From positions 1,409,428 through 1,473,427 of the forward strand of contig JALPQD010000017.1 in assembly GCA_023101885.1 (NCBI GenBank): a DNA stretch of 64,000 nt, given 5' to 3'. Shown here piece by piece: positions 1 to 12,775 of the stretch. The stretch is from Typhlomys cinereus. Lineage: Eukaryota > Chordata > Mammalia > Rodentia > Platacanthomyidae. The notes beneath the pieces are model-generated. The model had not been told where the DNA came from. It searched no databases and saw nothing but the letters and a program-made list of their open reading frames with translations. Each line of letters starts with the position of its first letter. Positions within the stretch are counted from its first letter, which is position 1. Position numbers and translations under genes: made by a program.

Positions 1-92
1 TTCTGTCCCCTCCTGCACCCCAACACACCTGCCTGCCTCGCCTTTTCCACACCTTGCTTGGCTGGCAAATGTCCAGACTAGTTTTGGCTTAC

Positions 93-326
93 CATGCCCG
101 TGATCATAGTCATCGCCAGGAGCTGTCCAGGTCAGGTTAATGACATTGTGCCCCTCGATTCTTGCCTTCAAATCAGTGATTTGACAAGGTGGAAAGAGGT
201 CTGGAATGGGAGCCACGGGGACATTGGAAGCCACAAACGAGCCTCCAGAAGACGTTCTGCTGAAACACACTTGCTTGTCTTGAAGATTGCTAGTTTCAGG
301 GTGTGGTGGATTCCATTTTATTTCAC
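93..326 (-). CDS. CLCA1: CLCA1 exon 13: fibronectin-III-like segment
   Basis: 234 bp, phase 1 on both sides. Includes [32 protein letters not shown] and [14 protein letters not shown], ending at donor GTAAGC at 92-87. The LTWTAPG strand is typical of the CLCA fibronectin-III-like domain. Coding continues in a further exon left of the window. Confidence 0.92.
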
Positions 327-1187
327 CTGCATTAAAATTACTCAAAATGTGGTAAGTCACGCCACCAAGTATCACGCTCTGTTTCTTAATGGACTTTCCT
401 CCTACTATTCCTTGTGAGCGAAACACTCACTTTAAATGTTTGGTAAGACCCCCAAATCAGGCTGCATAAGAGAAAACAAAAAGCAAAGAGAGAATCACAT
501 TGCTTTACCCCACAGGTATTTCCCGATGTGTGGAATAATGGAATAATCTTTTGGAATTAGAAAGGTCAGTTTAAATACTCCATACAGTTAAACCTCAGAG
601 ATGCAACAGCCTACAATACACAAGACAGTGCTCAGCACGAAGGATGTCAGTAGGGCTGAGGAGATGCAAGAAACCTTGAGGCAGCTTGTTCTGCCTCACA
701 AGCTAAATGGCATCCTGTGGACCGCAAGCCTTCCACTTAAGTTAGGCAAGTTAGTTGATAGCTCTTCATACTGCTTACCATTCTCGATCCATCCAGGCAT
801 GTAGAAGGCTCCATTCTGCTGGGCTGCCACTCTCTGTTGGGCTGGAGTAATGCCGCCCAGAGCCCATATTTTTACACTGTATCTACCATTTGAATCATAA
901 GCTGTAAAATACCTGGAGTAGACACCATCGTTCCTAGTAGCATCAGCACCTTGACAAGGAGATGAAAGAATTAGTGAATATCTTCAAAGCACCTAGACAT
1001 TTGTATATTTCTAGCACACATGTTTCAAAGCAAGAGAAATTCAGCATTATTTCCGATAGGCTACATGGCTTCAGTATAGAATAAGGTCTACTACTTCTTC
1101 TGTACGCTGAATGTACATGGATATGCTTGCAGGCGTACATCTTCTCTTCTCGACTTGTCTTTCTTTTATAAAAACTTTATTTATTTA

Positions 1188-1221
<34 letters not shown>

Positions 1222-4200
1222 GTGTGTCTCAGAGGGCACTGTGTGTCCCTGTAGAAGACCATGGGTGACTTCAGGAATCATCCTGGATTGTGTCTACCTC
1301 CTTTTTGCTTCGCTCTGGAATTTCCCAGGTTCTGCCCACCTGGGCTGGAAGTGCAGGCTGCTGCCATTTCTGCCTGGCATTTTTACATGAGACCTGGGAT
1401 CCAAACTCAGGACCTTCTGCTTGTGAGGCAGAGTCTTAACCCCTGAGCCATCTCTCTAGCCCTGTTCTTTTTGAAATCCAGAAAGTATTTCATATGTCTC
1501 TGCTATAGCCACTATTACAGAATCTATCTACTCAGTAATTATCTGTCAAGGCAAATGAAATTGCTCTTTGTATGTGACTGGTGAAGGGAAATTCATGATT
1601 TCTCCCTAGGGGATGCTTGGATAGGAAATTCACTTACAGAACTCATCCTAGGAACATGTGTATGGGCAATAGCCTTCAAAAGGATCCCGCACAGTATCCA
1701 GAAGGGAATATAGACTTTTTCTCACTTACAGAGCTCTTAGTGCAAGAAAAATGGGCAGAATTTCTACTTTGGGAATGAGTTAACATAGACTCTGCATAGA
1801 TACAGGAATCATCTAGAACTGGGCTGGAATGCATCTCTGCTGTTTCACTTGTAGCGAAGGGAAAATAATATCTAAAAAAGTGTGCAGTGAGGATAAAAGT
1901 TATGATATTACATGTTTTATATCTCTCTGTATATTTACTTTATATATGTGTATAGATATGGAGACAGAAGTTAAGTGAGTAAAGGAGAGGACAGGGAAGA
2001 AGGAAGGGAAGGGAAGGGAAGGGAAGGGAAGGGAAGGGAAGGGAAGGGAAGGGAAGGGAAGGGAAGGGAAGGGAAGGGAAGGGAAGGAAGGGAAGGGAAG
2101 GAAAAGCAGGGAAGGGAAGGGAAAGGGAGGGGAGGGGAGCAGAGTGGAGGGGAAGGAGGGGAGCGAAGTGGAGGGCAGGGGAGGGAAGAGGAGGGAGGGG
2201 AAGAGATAGTTATTAATTTATCTCCTTCCCTTAGCTCAGTGGTCTGACAGCCCCCTGGCGTCTCTGACCTTTGAGCTCAAGGAAGCACCCAGTGAATGCT
2301 AAAGGTCAGCTGTTCTTCGTGTTTTCTGACATTTCTGCATATAGCACATATGGGAAAGCTGAAAACTCTTTCGACCAGACTAGTGCCGGGCTCCTTGCTT
2401 GTACCAGTCCTTATTAGACCAGGACCTCCTGCCAATCCCCGGTGGCTTGCTGAAAGAAGATACATTTTTCCAGTTCTTTGATGGTTACCTGCTCCATTAT
2501 CCAGTAATTCCAGGGTCACTGTTTTTCCATTCGCGGATTCAATCAAGGCTGTGACACTCGCCCTGAGAATGGGTGAGGCCCCTTGGTGAATACTTGCATA
2601 CACTACCATGGGGGCGGGGAATTTGCTTGTGTCCTTGTCCATCCTGGGGGTCACTGTAATTGGAGGCACGGTGGTACTGGCTGCGCGGGAGGTGACGGTC
2701 AGAGTCAGGGTTTGGGAGCTTGCTTGCAGACTGTATTTCCAAACACCAACCTGGCCAAAGCAGATGCAGATATATCCAGTGAGCGACAAGGGAGACCAAG
2801 ACCTAACTTTATTGTCATGAAGAGGCAATGCCTATCTAATAAAGCGTGCCATAGACATTGCTAGAAAGCTGAGGGCGTTTTGGTACTTCCTCAGCCAAGG
2901 CAAACTAGAGTGTGTTTGGACTAATAACACAGTTTCTATTGCGAAGAAAATTCTGCTTGGGAAAAGGAGGCCCACAAGTTGAATCCTCATTGATTGCTGC
3001 CTGGGTTTTCCAAAGAGACGTTTTTCTGAGAGACAGGAAATAGTTTTAACAATCTCAACATTTTGAGGACCATTTTGCATCTTGACTTCTATGTAATTCA
3101 ATGATTCCTCCTTTAATCTTGGGGCAAAATAGTCACAGTTTCCTCTCTCCTGATTTACTGGTAAGATTTTTTTCTCTGAATGAATATTGCTCATTATTCC
3201 GTCCTTAAGTCAGTACTTGCTCTCTTTCTTACTACAGTAATCTGTAAAAACTTTACCTAGTCAAATGTGTGAGACAGAAGGAAGCTGACGCCATACCTTG
3301 GCAGTGCCTGGAACTTGGAGGTAAGCCATTTTGGTGGCTGCATCCATAACGAAACCAGTTTGTTTATTTCCACTGGGATCCCAGAGAAGGATTTGGGGCG
3401 CCTGTGTGGTCCACGTGACAAGAAACAAAGTGTCCTTCCCCACGGTGCTGTCCACGATCACCGAGCCATTCATCCACTGATTGCCCTGGAGAGTGGCACC
3501 CTTGCTCTCCAGCTGTTAAGAAAACAACTCTTTACCTCCTGCACATGCAACTCACGTCTCATGGGTCTTTCCATCCTGCCCCAACTCCGAGGTGTTGACC
3601 AAGAGACCTTCAGGGATTCCCAAGTCCTTGGCTCCATATTACCCAGTTCTAAGTTACTATCTTGCTTTAAATTTCCCCATACTCTTTTTTTATCCCCCTA
3701 GCAAGATTGTTTCCCTTGGAGGGTCCTCATGAATCCCCGACCCCATTCTCTACTTTTCCTAGGCCTCTACGTATTCTTGTCTAAGCCTTACTCGTTCTTT
3801 GGAATTCAGTTCAGGTGTCATTTTCGTCATGAAGTGTTTTATGATGTCCATTTCTCAGTAGAAGTAAATCCCCTCTTTCTACTCGATGCGTGCATGGGAT
3901 TTTGTCTCTGTCAGCTCTCTGAGGTCCCACACCGTACAAATCATAGCTCACTGCGCTGCGTGCCGAGGAGGACCGACGGCAATTCATTTCTCCCCCACAG
4001 AGAGATAATATAAATTACAGATAACTCCACATCAGATAAGTTCATCGCTATGTAAGTCCTCATGAAGACAGATGAAATAAATCGCGACCAAGGTAGACTT
4101 GTTTGGCATAGAATGAGATTGTTGAAAAGGTCTGAAGAGGGGCAGGATTAGCATGACTCCTATCGAAAATGTGCCTTTGACTTTTGTCTCCTAGATTGCC

Positions 4201-7200
4201 GTTCCTCACCCCAAAGTCCATCCTACACGGCCCGGCCATGGACCAGGCTTCCTAGTTGCAAAGGTGGATTATAAGCGATCCTGGAGGTGTGTGACATCTA
4301 GGCAGGTGAGTGAGTCCTCCTCACCTCTCCATCATCTCCCTCTTGGCTTTCTAACATTAGAAACGTTTCACGGACCCTGCCATGAGCTTACTCTTTCCTC
4401 TGCGTAATTCCTCTCCCACATTCCTCCTTTTCAAAGCAAGGCCCCTGAGTATATTTTCTTAGCCCGTCTAGGATAACTCAGGTAGGTGACACTGCCGTCT
4501 TCCTAGAAGTGACAAGTACTGCATCCATTGGCCTCCAACCCTATTGCTTTGGAATCTGTGATTTTGTCACTGAGGCTTTGAGTTGTCATCCCTACCTTTC
4601 CCCACACTTTCACAGTGAAAGCTGAAATTCACACGGTGTGAGTAGTGATCGCTTGCTTTCTCGAGATGAAAATTCCCTGAGTGAGTACTTTCTCTAATTA
4701 TTAACAGAGCATTTTGAAACCCACTTGTCCTTCGTGAAAGCAGAGCCAAGGGGCAGTGAGAGGGCTCAGCGGGTAAAGGCTTCTGGGAGCAAACCTGGTG
4801 CTCTGAGTTCCACCCGTGGAGCCCACATGCTAGGAGAGAGCTTTCAAGAAAATCAGATCTTTTAAGAGCTGGTAAAAGAGAGAGATGACTTTCAGGAGTT
4901 GTTCCATGACCTCCACACACATACTTCTCCTCTCTTTCTTTCTCTCTCCCTCCCAAGTAAATTTTTTAAAAAGTAAATAAATAAAATGGTCCCAAGACTT
5001 TGAAAAGATAATTTGGATCTCTCGACATTCTCAAGCCAGGGCTCGGACAGGTCTCTTGGTTCATATCCGGGGAGGTGAGGCTCTCTGCCATGAGGACCTA
5101 AGAGTCGACATGGGGTTTTCCACAGTGCTACCTCTGCTGCATGAAGATCCTGGCAAACGTGAGGAACATGAGGCAATGGAAAGACAAGGCGAATAATGTC
5201 CTAACGCTTGTTCCAGGATGTTTGTAATGAAGATGATCTATTCTGAGAGAATGTGAGGCAATTATATTGAAACGAGCACTTGTTAGCACACTTTAAGAGG
5301 GAATTAGGGCCCATCCTGTATTTTATGTCACTGGTTTCTATGAGGGATTCACTTAGTTTGGTTCTAATGAGTAAATGCTAATTGCCTTGTTTAAATAAGT
5401 AGTGCTGCATTTCGAGAATATGTTTGATACTGGACTGAAGTTTCCAAATTTCAATTCACCCCCTATAGTCTACAAAGCTTGAAATGATTCATCATTAAGT
5501 TCTCCATCTTGTTTGTGGTTTGGTGCAAACATGAGGCATCAATAGTAAGAACTCTGACCTGGAGAGAGCGCTGAGAGGCTGCTCCGTTTCCTGAGGAAAG
5601 CGCCGCGAACGCATCAATAAGACCGTTGTTCTGAGCCTGATCTGAAGCAGATGTCTGTAAACCTCCTAAAATACGATCACATGACCAGGAGTTATTTTCT
5701 GGGAAGCATGTGCAACACTTCAGGTCTGGCTAAGATAGTAGAATGTATACAATGAATGTCCCACTATATTATTCAAGTAAAAACAGATCAACATCAAATA
5801 TATTCCCACAATAGAAGTAGAAAACATTTTTTTCTTTGGCTGTTGTTGCTTTGAGACGCGTTTCTATGTACGTTTGCCCACATCCTGGACAAAGATGACC
5901 TTAAACTCCTGATCCCCCTGTCTCTGTCTCTCAAGCGCTGGGCTGTCTTCCTAAATTATACACATCCGGTCATGTACCTCATTCCCTGCTTCTAGGAAAC
6001 CCAGCTTAGGACGGGCAGTGTCAGCCCAAACTGTCCTTGTTATCAGCTGCCAGAGAAGGCACCTCCATGGCTTTATGTCCTTAATTTTAGTCATAAGTTT
6101 AAAAAAAAGTTTACTTAATCTGTTAGAGAAGCTACAGATGGATGAGACCTGTCTGGGACACATGCATGGGCGTTAGATGTATTTACACTAGTGTTCGATG
6201 AAGGAACTGCGCACATGCTACATTTTCAGCAGCGCTGTTCTACAAGTTCCTTAACTTTTCCTTCCTACATCTTCCCCTCTTTTTCAGCCTTCTTCTCCAA
6301 GTTAAATATTCCTTTATTTGGGTACCTCATTATAATTTCTACCGTTAATGTAGAACTTGAGCCAAGACCAGCTTATGGTTAGCCTGTTTGGTTTCTTGGA
6401 GTCATTATAAAAAGCCCCGAGTGTTCACTAGTTCCGCCTTCTGCCGATTACCTTAGTCCTAGATCCGAGGTCTTAAGTTAAATGGTTAGAGTTTCCCCAC
6501 GATCAGCTGAGAAGTACTGAGGTTACTCTGTCTCCCCGTCCCCCCTTCCTTACTCCCCAGTTCATGGATGCCAGGAGCCTTCCAGGAGAGACAACATGTG
6601 GGTCCCTGCCAGTTGTCCTCACCTGTCATTTTGGACAGTTCCTCTAGCTCTTTAGCTGCCGAGGGCCCCAGAGCCACTGTGTGGATGACGGCTCCGCTCT
6701 GCCTGACGTCACTGAAGCAGCCGCTGATGGTGTTGTCCTCCCCGTCGGTCAGCAGCACGATTTCAGAGCCATCTGTTGGGTATTTCTTCTTAATCACCTA
6801 AGGGCATGATACACAGCAGGAATCAGGGGTCTTGGGGTGGCCGGGGTGTCTGTGGAAACTGCGGAAGAAGAAACCGTTCCAGAGGGAACAAGTCGAAGTG
6901 TCTGGGTGGTCCCGAGCAGCTGGGTGGGTCTTTCAGTGCGGAAGCCTTATAGCAGCCGCCCCATGGAACTGGATCTCTGTGCTGTGTGGCTGCCCCAGAG
7001 GGGATGTGGTTTGAGGCAGGGGAGCCCAGGGATGGGTACTGCTGAGGGACAAGTTTCCTTCATTGGAGAGACCTCTACAGGCTCAAAGATGCCTTTAGAA
7101 GATGACTTCATCTTTGGGTCACTTGAGAGATGGTGGAGCCAGGAAAGAGTTTAACTTGCAACATATTCACAAGAATGTCAGTATCAGCCATGTGTGGCTG

Positions 7201-10200
7201 GCATTAGTTCTGATTAGACATTACCTAGATGGTAGGGATAGCTCAAAATTTAATATCCCTTGTGATTAAAGCAAAACATCTTATCCCTGCCAATCACCAA
7301 TACCTCATTGTTCAGTGGTCTCAAGTGTCACTGATAGACTCTACTTTGCATTATTGACTTTTGTATTGAGTCCAGGTCTCCTGTAGCTGACACAGACCTT
7401 GAACTCACTATGTGGCTACCTGGATTTCTGAGCTCCTGATCCTCCTGTCTCTAAATTCTGAGTGCTGGAATTACAGTCATATGTTCTAATATATATATAT
7501 AATGTTGTATAAAGAATGGTCCTTCTACTAATGTTGAATAAGATCTTGATGGAGAGAAAATTAAATAAGGAGCATATGGTCCACTGAGGAGGAGGAGGAG
7601 GAGGCAAGCATCGGCTTGTCCCCTGGAATGATGGCAGGAGAGACTCGATGCTGGGCAGACAAGCAGGTGGGCTTCTCCAGGCCCTGGTTTCTAGACGAAG
7701 ATCTCAGAGTGAGTGGAAGGAGAGCTGCGGGCGAGGGGGCATCTGCCCCACTCCGCTCCCCGTCTGAGCCCTGCGAGGAGACCAGCACAAAGGCAGACTT
7801 GACGGGGAAGGAAGCAGAACCGCGACTGCATGTACATCAGGAGCCTGTCATGACCTTGGCCTGACCGATCTGCAGGACCTTGGGAGAGGCAGGGGAAATG
7901 GCCCGATCTGGATCCCTTTGTATCCCATCTTGTATTTGTCATGTGTCATGGAAAACAGGCCGCTTCCCGTCTCTCCCACAGGAAGGCAGAAGGGCGCTGA
8001 GTTGAGTCATCAGGTAGGAAGGGGTGATCTGCCACAAGCATTGAGGATGGGCAACAGTAGTCCAGCAAGGGTGGCTGAGACAGCCGGAGAGGACACTCCA
8101 AGCGCAGAGTGTAAAGTGACAGAAACTGACCATGAAGGAGCCCGTGGACTGAGCCCGCAGGATTCCTGCAGCAGTGACCAATGGGAATCTGGAGGACAGC
8201 GGAGGATCTGAGACCCTCGGCCTCATCGCCTGGAAGTCTCACCAGCGTCTCCTCAACATGATCTCGCTCTGCTGACCATGAGGAGCACTTCACATTTCAG
8301 CTTCACCTCTAACACTCCTGCTCCCCCATTGCAACTAGAAATCCTCTGTGTGCCGCCCTGTCTGACACGAGCCGTCTTCCCTAAGCTTCCGCATGGAAGA
8401 GTTCAACAGGACACCACCGTGCCCGCTGCTGCCACTTCTTCCTCATTTGCTCCACTAATCAGAGCTTGGGTGAGCAATAGAGACAAAAGAATCCAGATGT
8501 ATATGGGACCCAGATGCCCGGACTAAAGGAGGTGGGTCTCACTCCTATGCTCAATAGAATATAGTTTTGGGAATGGTCCTTTGTGTGGAATAAAGACAAA
8601 CAGAAGTGAGGGAATTGCCAGGGTGTGACACCATTAACTGAACACTACATCTACCTGCTGCCAGGGACAACCCCAGCACATCTCAATGCTTGTGTGCTGT
8701 GCCCAACAAGTCGGGAGACCCACCCAAGGCTGAGGCTCTGAGTCCATGGACCAGAGTAACTCATTCAGCCTCCTGTTCTTGCTTCATGTGGTGAAATAGC
8801 TTCAGAATAGATGTAGGATGTTTGGAGTGATTAAGCTTCGGGTATAACTCATTCATGAAATAACACCGAGAACTTCTGCATAAATGTCATTGTGCCAACA
8901 TCCTGCGAGGTAAAAAGATAAATTCTATCCTTAAAGAAAGCTTGATGGAAACTTGGTTAGACTACATTCAGAAGAGGTTTTTTTTTTTTTTTTTTGCTAT
9001 ATTCGTAAGTCTTTTTTTTCTGATAAAAGATGCTATTTTAGATCCTTGCATACCCTTCTCTAACAGCTCTTGATTACAATTTATGAGTATGCACTTTTGC
9101 GTGTTAGTATGCGGTTAATGTGTTACTCCAAGAAGATGATAAACTCTGTATATTTAGAGTTTTACAAAGTTATTTTTAGGACTCAGACAGATGGCTATGT
9201 AGCCTAAAGAGAAAAACTGCTAAGTAGCTGATGTGTGTGGTGGATTTTTAGAGATTGAGGGTGATATGAATGCAGAGAAAGAAGAGGCATATAATTGAGG
9301 TCTCGCATAGACTCTCTGAAGGCTGGGTGACCCAGCTGCTTAAACATAAGGTTATCTGGAAGATAATGCCTGTAGCTAAAGCTATGTTAAATAGTAGCGT
9401 ATATTTACTGTCTTATATAGTAGCTAGAAGAACTTTTACTTAATTTTGTTGAAAATGGGTATGTTGAAAATAGGTGACATGGGTATCTAAAGATAGGATG
9501 ATGTGATTGGTCAGTCAGACGAGATCTTTATATATGATCTCGAGATGATCGTAGTTACCGTTTTGAAGGCCTGCCACTTCAGAAAAATCACTTTGCTACC
9601 CAAGAGGAGGTCCAACATAACCAGAAATTGAAAGTATTCGGCAGCCTCAGGGTTTTGCCATATTCACAAGTCTGTTTTTCCCAACAAAAAATGCTCCTTC
9701 AAATCCCCTCACGCCGTGTTAGCAGCATCATTATGGCGAATGAGTGTGCACTTAAGCGTGCTACTCCCCCAGTAACATTGTAGCTCTGAGCTAGGCGGTG
9801 TGGCGCCCCGTGCCTTCCCGGTGCTCTTAGTGCCTGGCACAATGCCTGGCATGGAGAGTGCCCAGGTGCAGAGAGGCACAAAGCCACAGACGAGTGAATC
9901 AGCAATAGCTCTGCGGCCTGTGTCTTTCACTCCCTTAGACCATGCTCTGTCCTTGGTTGTCTCGTTCAATAGACACCACATGTGTGGGAACACTGGGAAT
10001 GGTTTCTATGGAAACAAAAATCACGAACATGGAAACACTACAACACGGGCACGTCTTACGGTAAATGCTGTTCGAAGCCCAGAGCAGATGGACGTTCCCC
10101 CGGAGGCTGTCGTGGGTAAGCTTTTGGTCAGCGCGTCCCTGTCGGCGCCGCTGTTTATCTGCCTGAGTTCACTTTTTACAGAGGCCACACTGTCAAAGGT

Positions 10201-10491
10201 CACGGTTCCGACCCAGGACCCCTGCTCCACCGTCTGCAGCAGGAAAAGCTTGGCCGCTTGGTTCAGTCGGTTAAGACGGTCACCATTCTGAAAGGACAAG
10301 TAGAAACACAGTCGATTAGCTATGATCAGACCAACAACAGAACCAGCTGTCCCAACAGAGAGTTAAAAACCAGCCCAGACCTGGGGCACATTAGTCTGAA
10401 GTTTGCCAATAAGCTAGACTGATTGGCCCGGGAGACTCCGGGATCTGCCTGTGTCTATCTTCTCAACACTAGGATTATAAAACATGACGGG

Positions 10492-10525
<34 letters not shown>

Positions 10526-12724
10526 AAGTTCTGGGGATTGATCTCAGGTCTTCACACTTGTGAGGCAAGCATGCTACCTGCTGAGCTGTCTCTTGAGCCA
10601 TGGTGAGTGCTTCCAAACTATTGTTCTGAGCCTCACATGTTTATTCCCTGCCAACTCCAAGTTATGGAACAGATAATATCATACACGCATCTGTGATCAG
10701 CATCTGGAAGAGCAAGGCTTGGTGAACGTACCGACATGCTTCCAGACTTATCCAGGACTAAACACACCATTCTCTGGCCAATCTGCAGCAGCGAGAAGGT
10801 GGGTGTGGGAGGCTGGGTCGTCATGGGCGTGGTCTTCTTAAAGTCCTCAGACTCCTGGATGACTTCCCACGTGCTTCGGAGGTTGCATTTTTGGTTTTGG
10901 AGGTTTGGGGCTTCCTTATTGTGATTTTTTTCTGTACAGAATTCAACCACCTGCAATTGCCAGGAAAATAATAGAGATAACAGTAAATGTCTAATAATTT
11001 AAATCTGCTGACCTCCCAAGCTGCCCTGATAACCTATAACCATGGCTCAGTTCGTAATTACCACTCAGCACAGCTGGGGAAAAGCAGCCAGAACCCGGAG
11101 TCCTGTCTTCAACCTCACCTGACCTTCAGTGCAACTCCTCAGCCTCCTCTTTGCCTCCTCTGGGCGACTTCTTCCCTCTTCAGATCTGCTGCTCAGCCAA
11201 CCCCGCTTTCCTTTCTAGTCTTACTCTCTGGAGCCTACACACCTCTCTATCCCTACACCGGTTCCTTACACCTACTCCTGACCACTCCCTGCAGTCAGTC
11301 TCGAACACCCAACACTCCAACTCTTGCTACAATCCCCTTGGATATCTCTCAGTTTCCTCAAATGACCTCCTCACCCGCTAATCTTCCTGGCTGAGTGCCT
11401 TCAGCAAAGAAGTTTCGTGCCTGAATGCTTTCCAGGACATTTGAAGCATTTCAAGCTCTTAAATTAAAAGCCAGTAGAAGAGAGATAGTGAGGAAGCAAG
11501 AGCGGATGAAGGAAGCGTAAGGAGAGGCCGTGGCTTTATCTGATTTGTATGAATAGCTCAGTCTAAAGAGAACTAGCTGCCAATGATTTTCTCTGAAATT
11601 TGACCTTTCCCTGGGGTACCTGGGTAAAACGAGCAAACAAGCAAACAAGCAAACACTCAATAAACTCAGTAAGCATGAGAAAAATAAAGACACTTACAGA
11701 ATCAATATGATGAGCAAACATTATGGAAGCCTTCTCAGTCTGTTGTTTATTGGGTATAAACACACAGTCTTTTTCATACAGTCCTGTTGCTTTGTCGAAT
11801 TTGCAGGATTTGCCAGTGACACAACTGCCTCCTGAGCACCGCTTTACTTTGTTGTCTCCAGTAATAGCATCTGAACATCTGAAAACATATTAAGATTAGT
11901 GGTTCAGGTAACAGTCTCTTCAAAGGATTTCTAACCACTGCTCTTGTGTTTGACTACTTCTTACAAAACAAGAACCCAGTATATGCCCTGACCTAAAAGC
12001 CTCAAGGTCATTTCTGTTGCCAGAAAGCATCTAGGGGGTACACCAGACAGTATCAGAACAGCATTAAAAATATTGGACTCTTCAGACACCGGTGATCTAA
12101 TCTCTTGGATCCTGTGGAATCAGAAGTGCCTCTATGTTCCTAACGTCTTTATTCCAAACAGTTTTTGCACAGTTCTTATATGTTCATGGATAGCTTTTAA
12201 ATGTTTATGTTGCACGCTTATGGGTTTTGCTAATATAAATGGAATGCTTCTACCTATATCTTATTTTTTAAACTCTGTTTTTGAGTCTGCAAACAATACA
12301 AGTTCACTAGGCTGTTTGGAAAACCATTAAAACTATAAAGGAAAGAGAAAGTCATGTCCCATCATTATCAGAAATAAACAATGGTTAACATATTGAAACA
12401 TTTCCTATGTATTGCTATAGCACTGCACGCAGAGCCCAATTTTAAAAACCTTAGCAGGTTAGTGTATTCAAAAAATTAATGAAATTAATGTTCTTGTGAA
12501 ATTGGATTTTAATAATTTTAGCTTTTAATACTATGATATGAATTCATGTTAATTTGTAATTTTACTTATTTTCTCCCCTTATTTTCAATACCCCAAATAA
12601 AACGTTAACACAAAAAGTTTTCATCATGTTTCCAAGTTTAGCATGCAGTTGATTCCAAGAGGAAATTACCATCTCTAAAGTCTGAACATTTTGGAGCCTG
12701 TTGACATCAGTTTAAAAACTTAAA

Positions 12725-12775
<51 letters not shown>

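Noticed and set aside
1975..2247. 90-codon Gly-Arg-Glu-Lys open frame
   Set aside because: Translation of the GGGAA repeat in a CLCA1 intron.
2832..3194. 120-codon open frame in CLCA1 intron 10
   Set aside because: No similarity to CLCA or other recognised proteins, and it lies between two well-supported exons.
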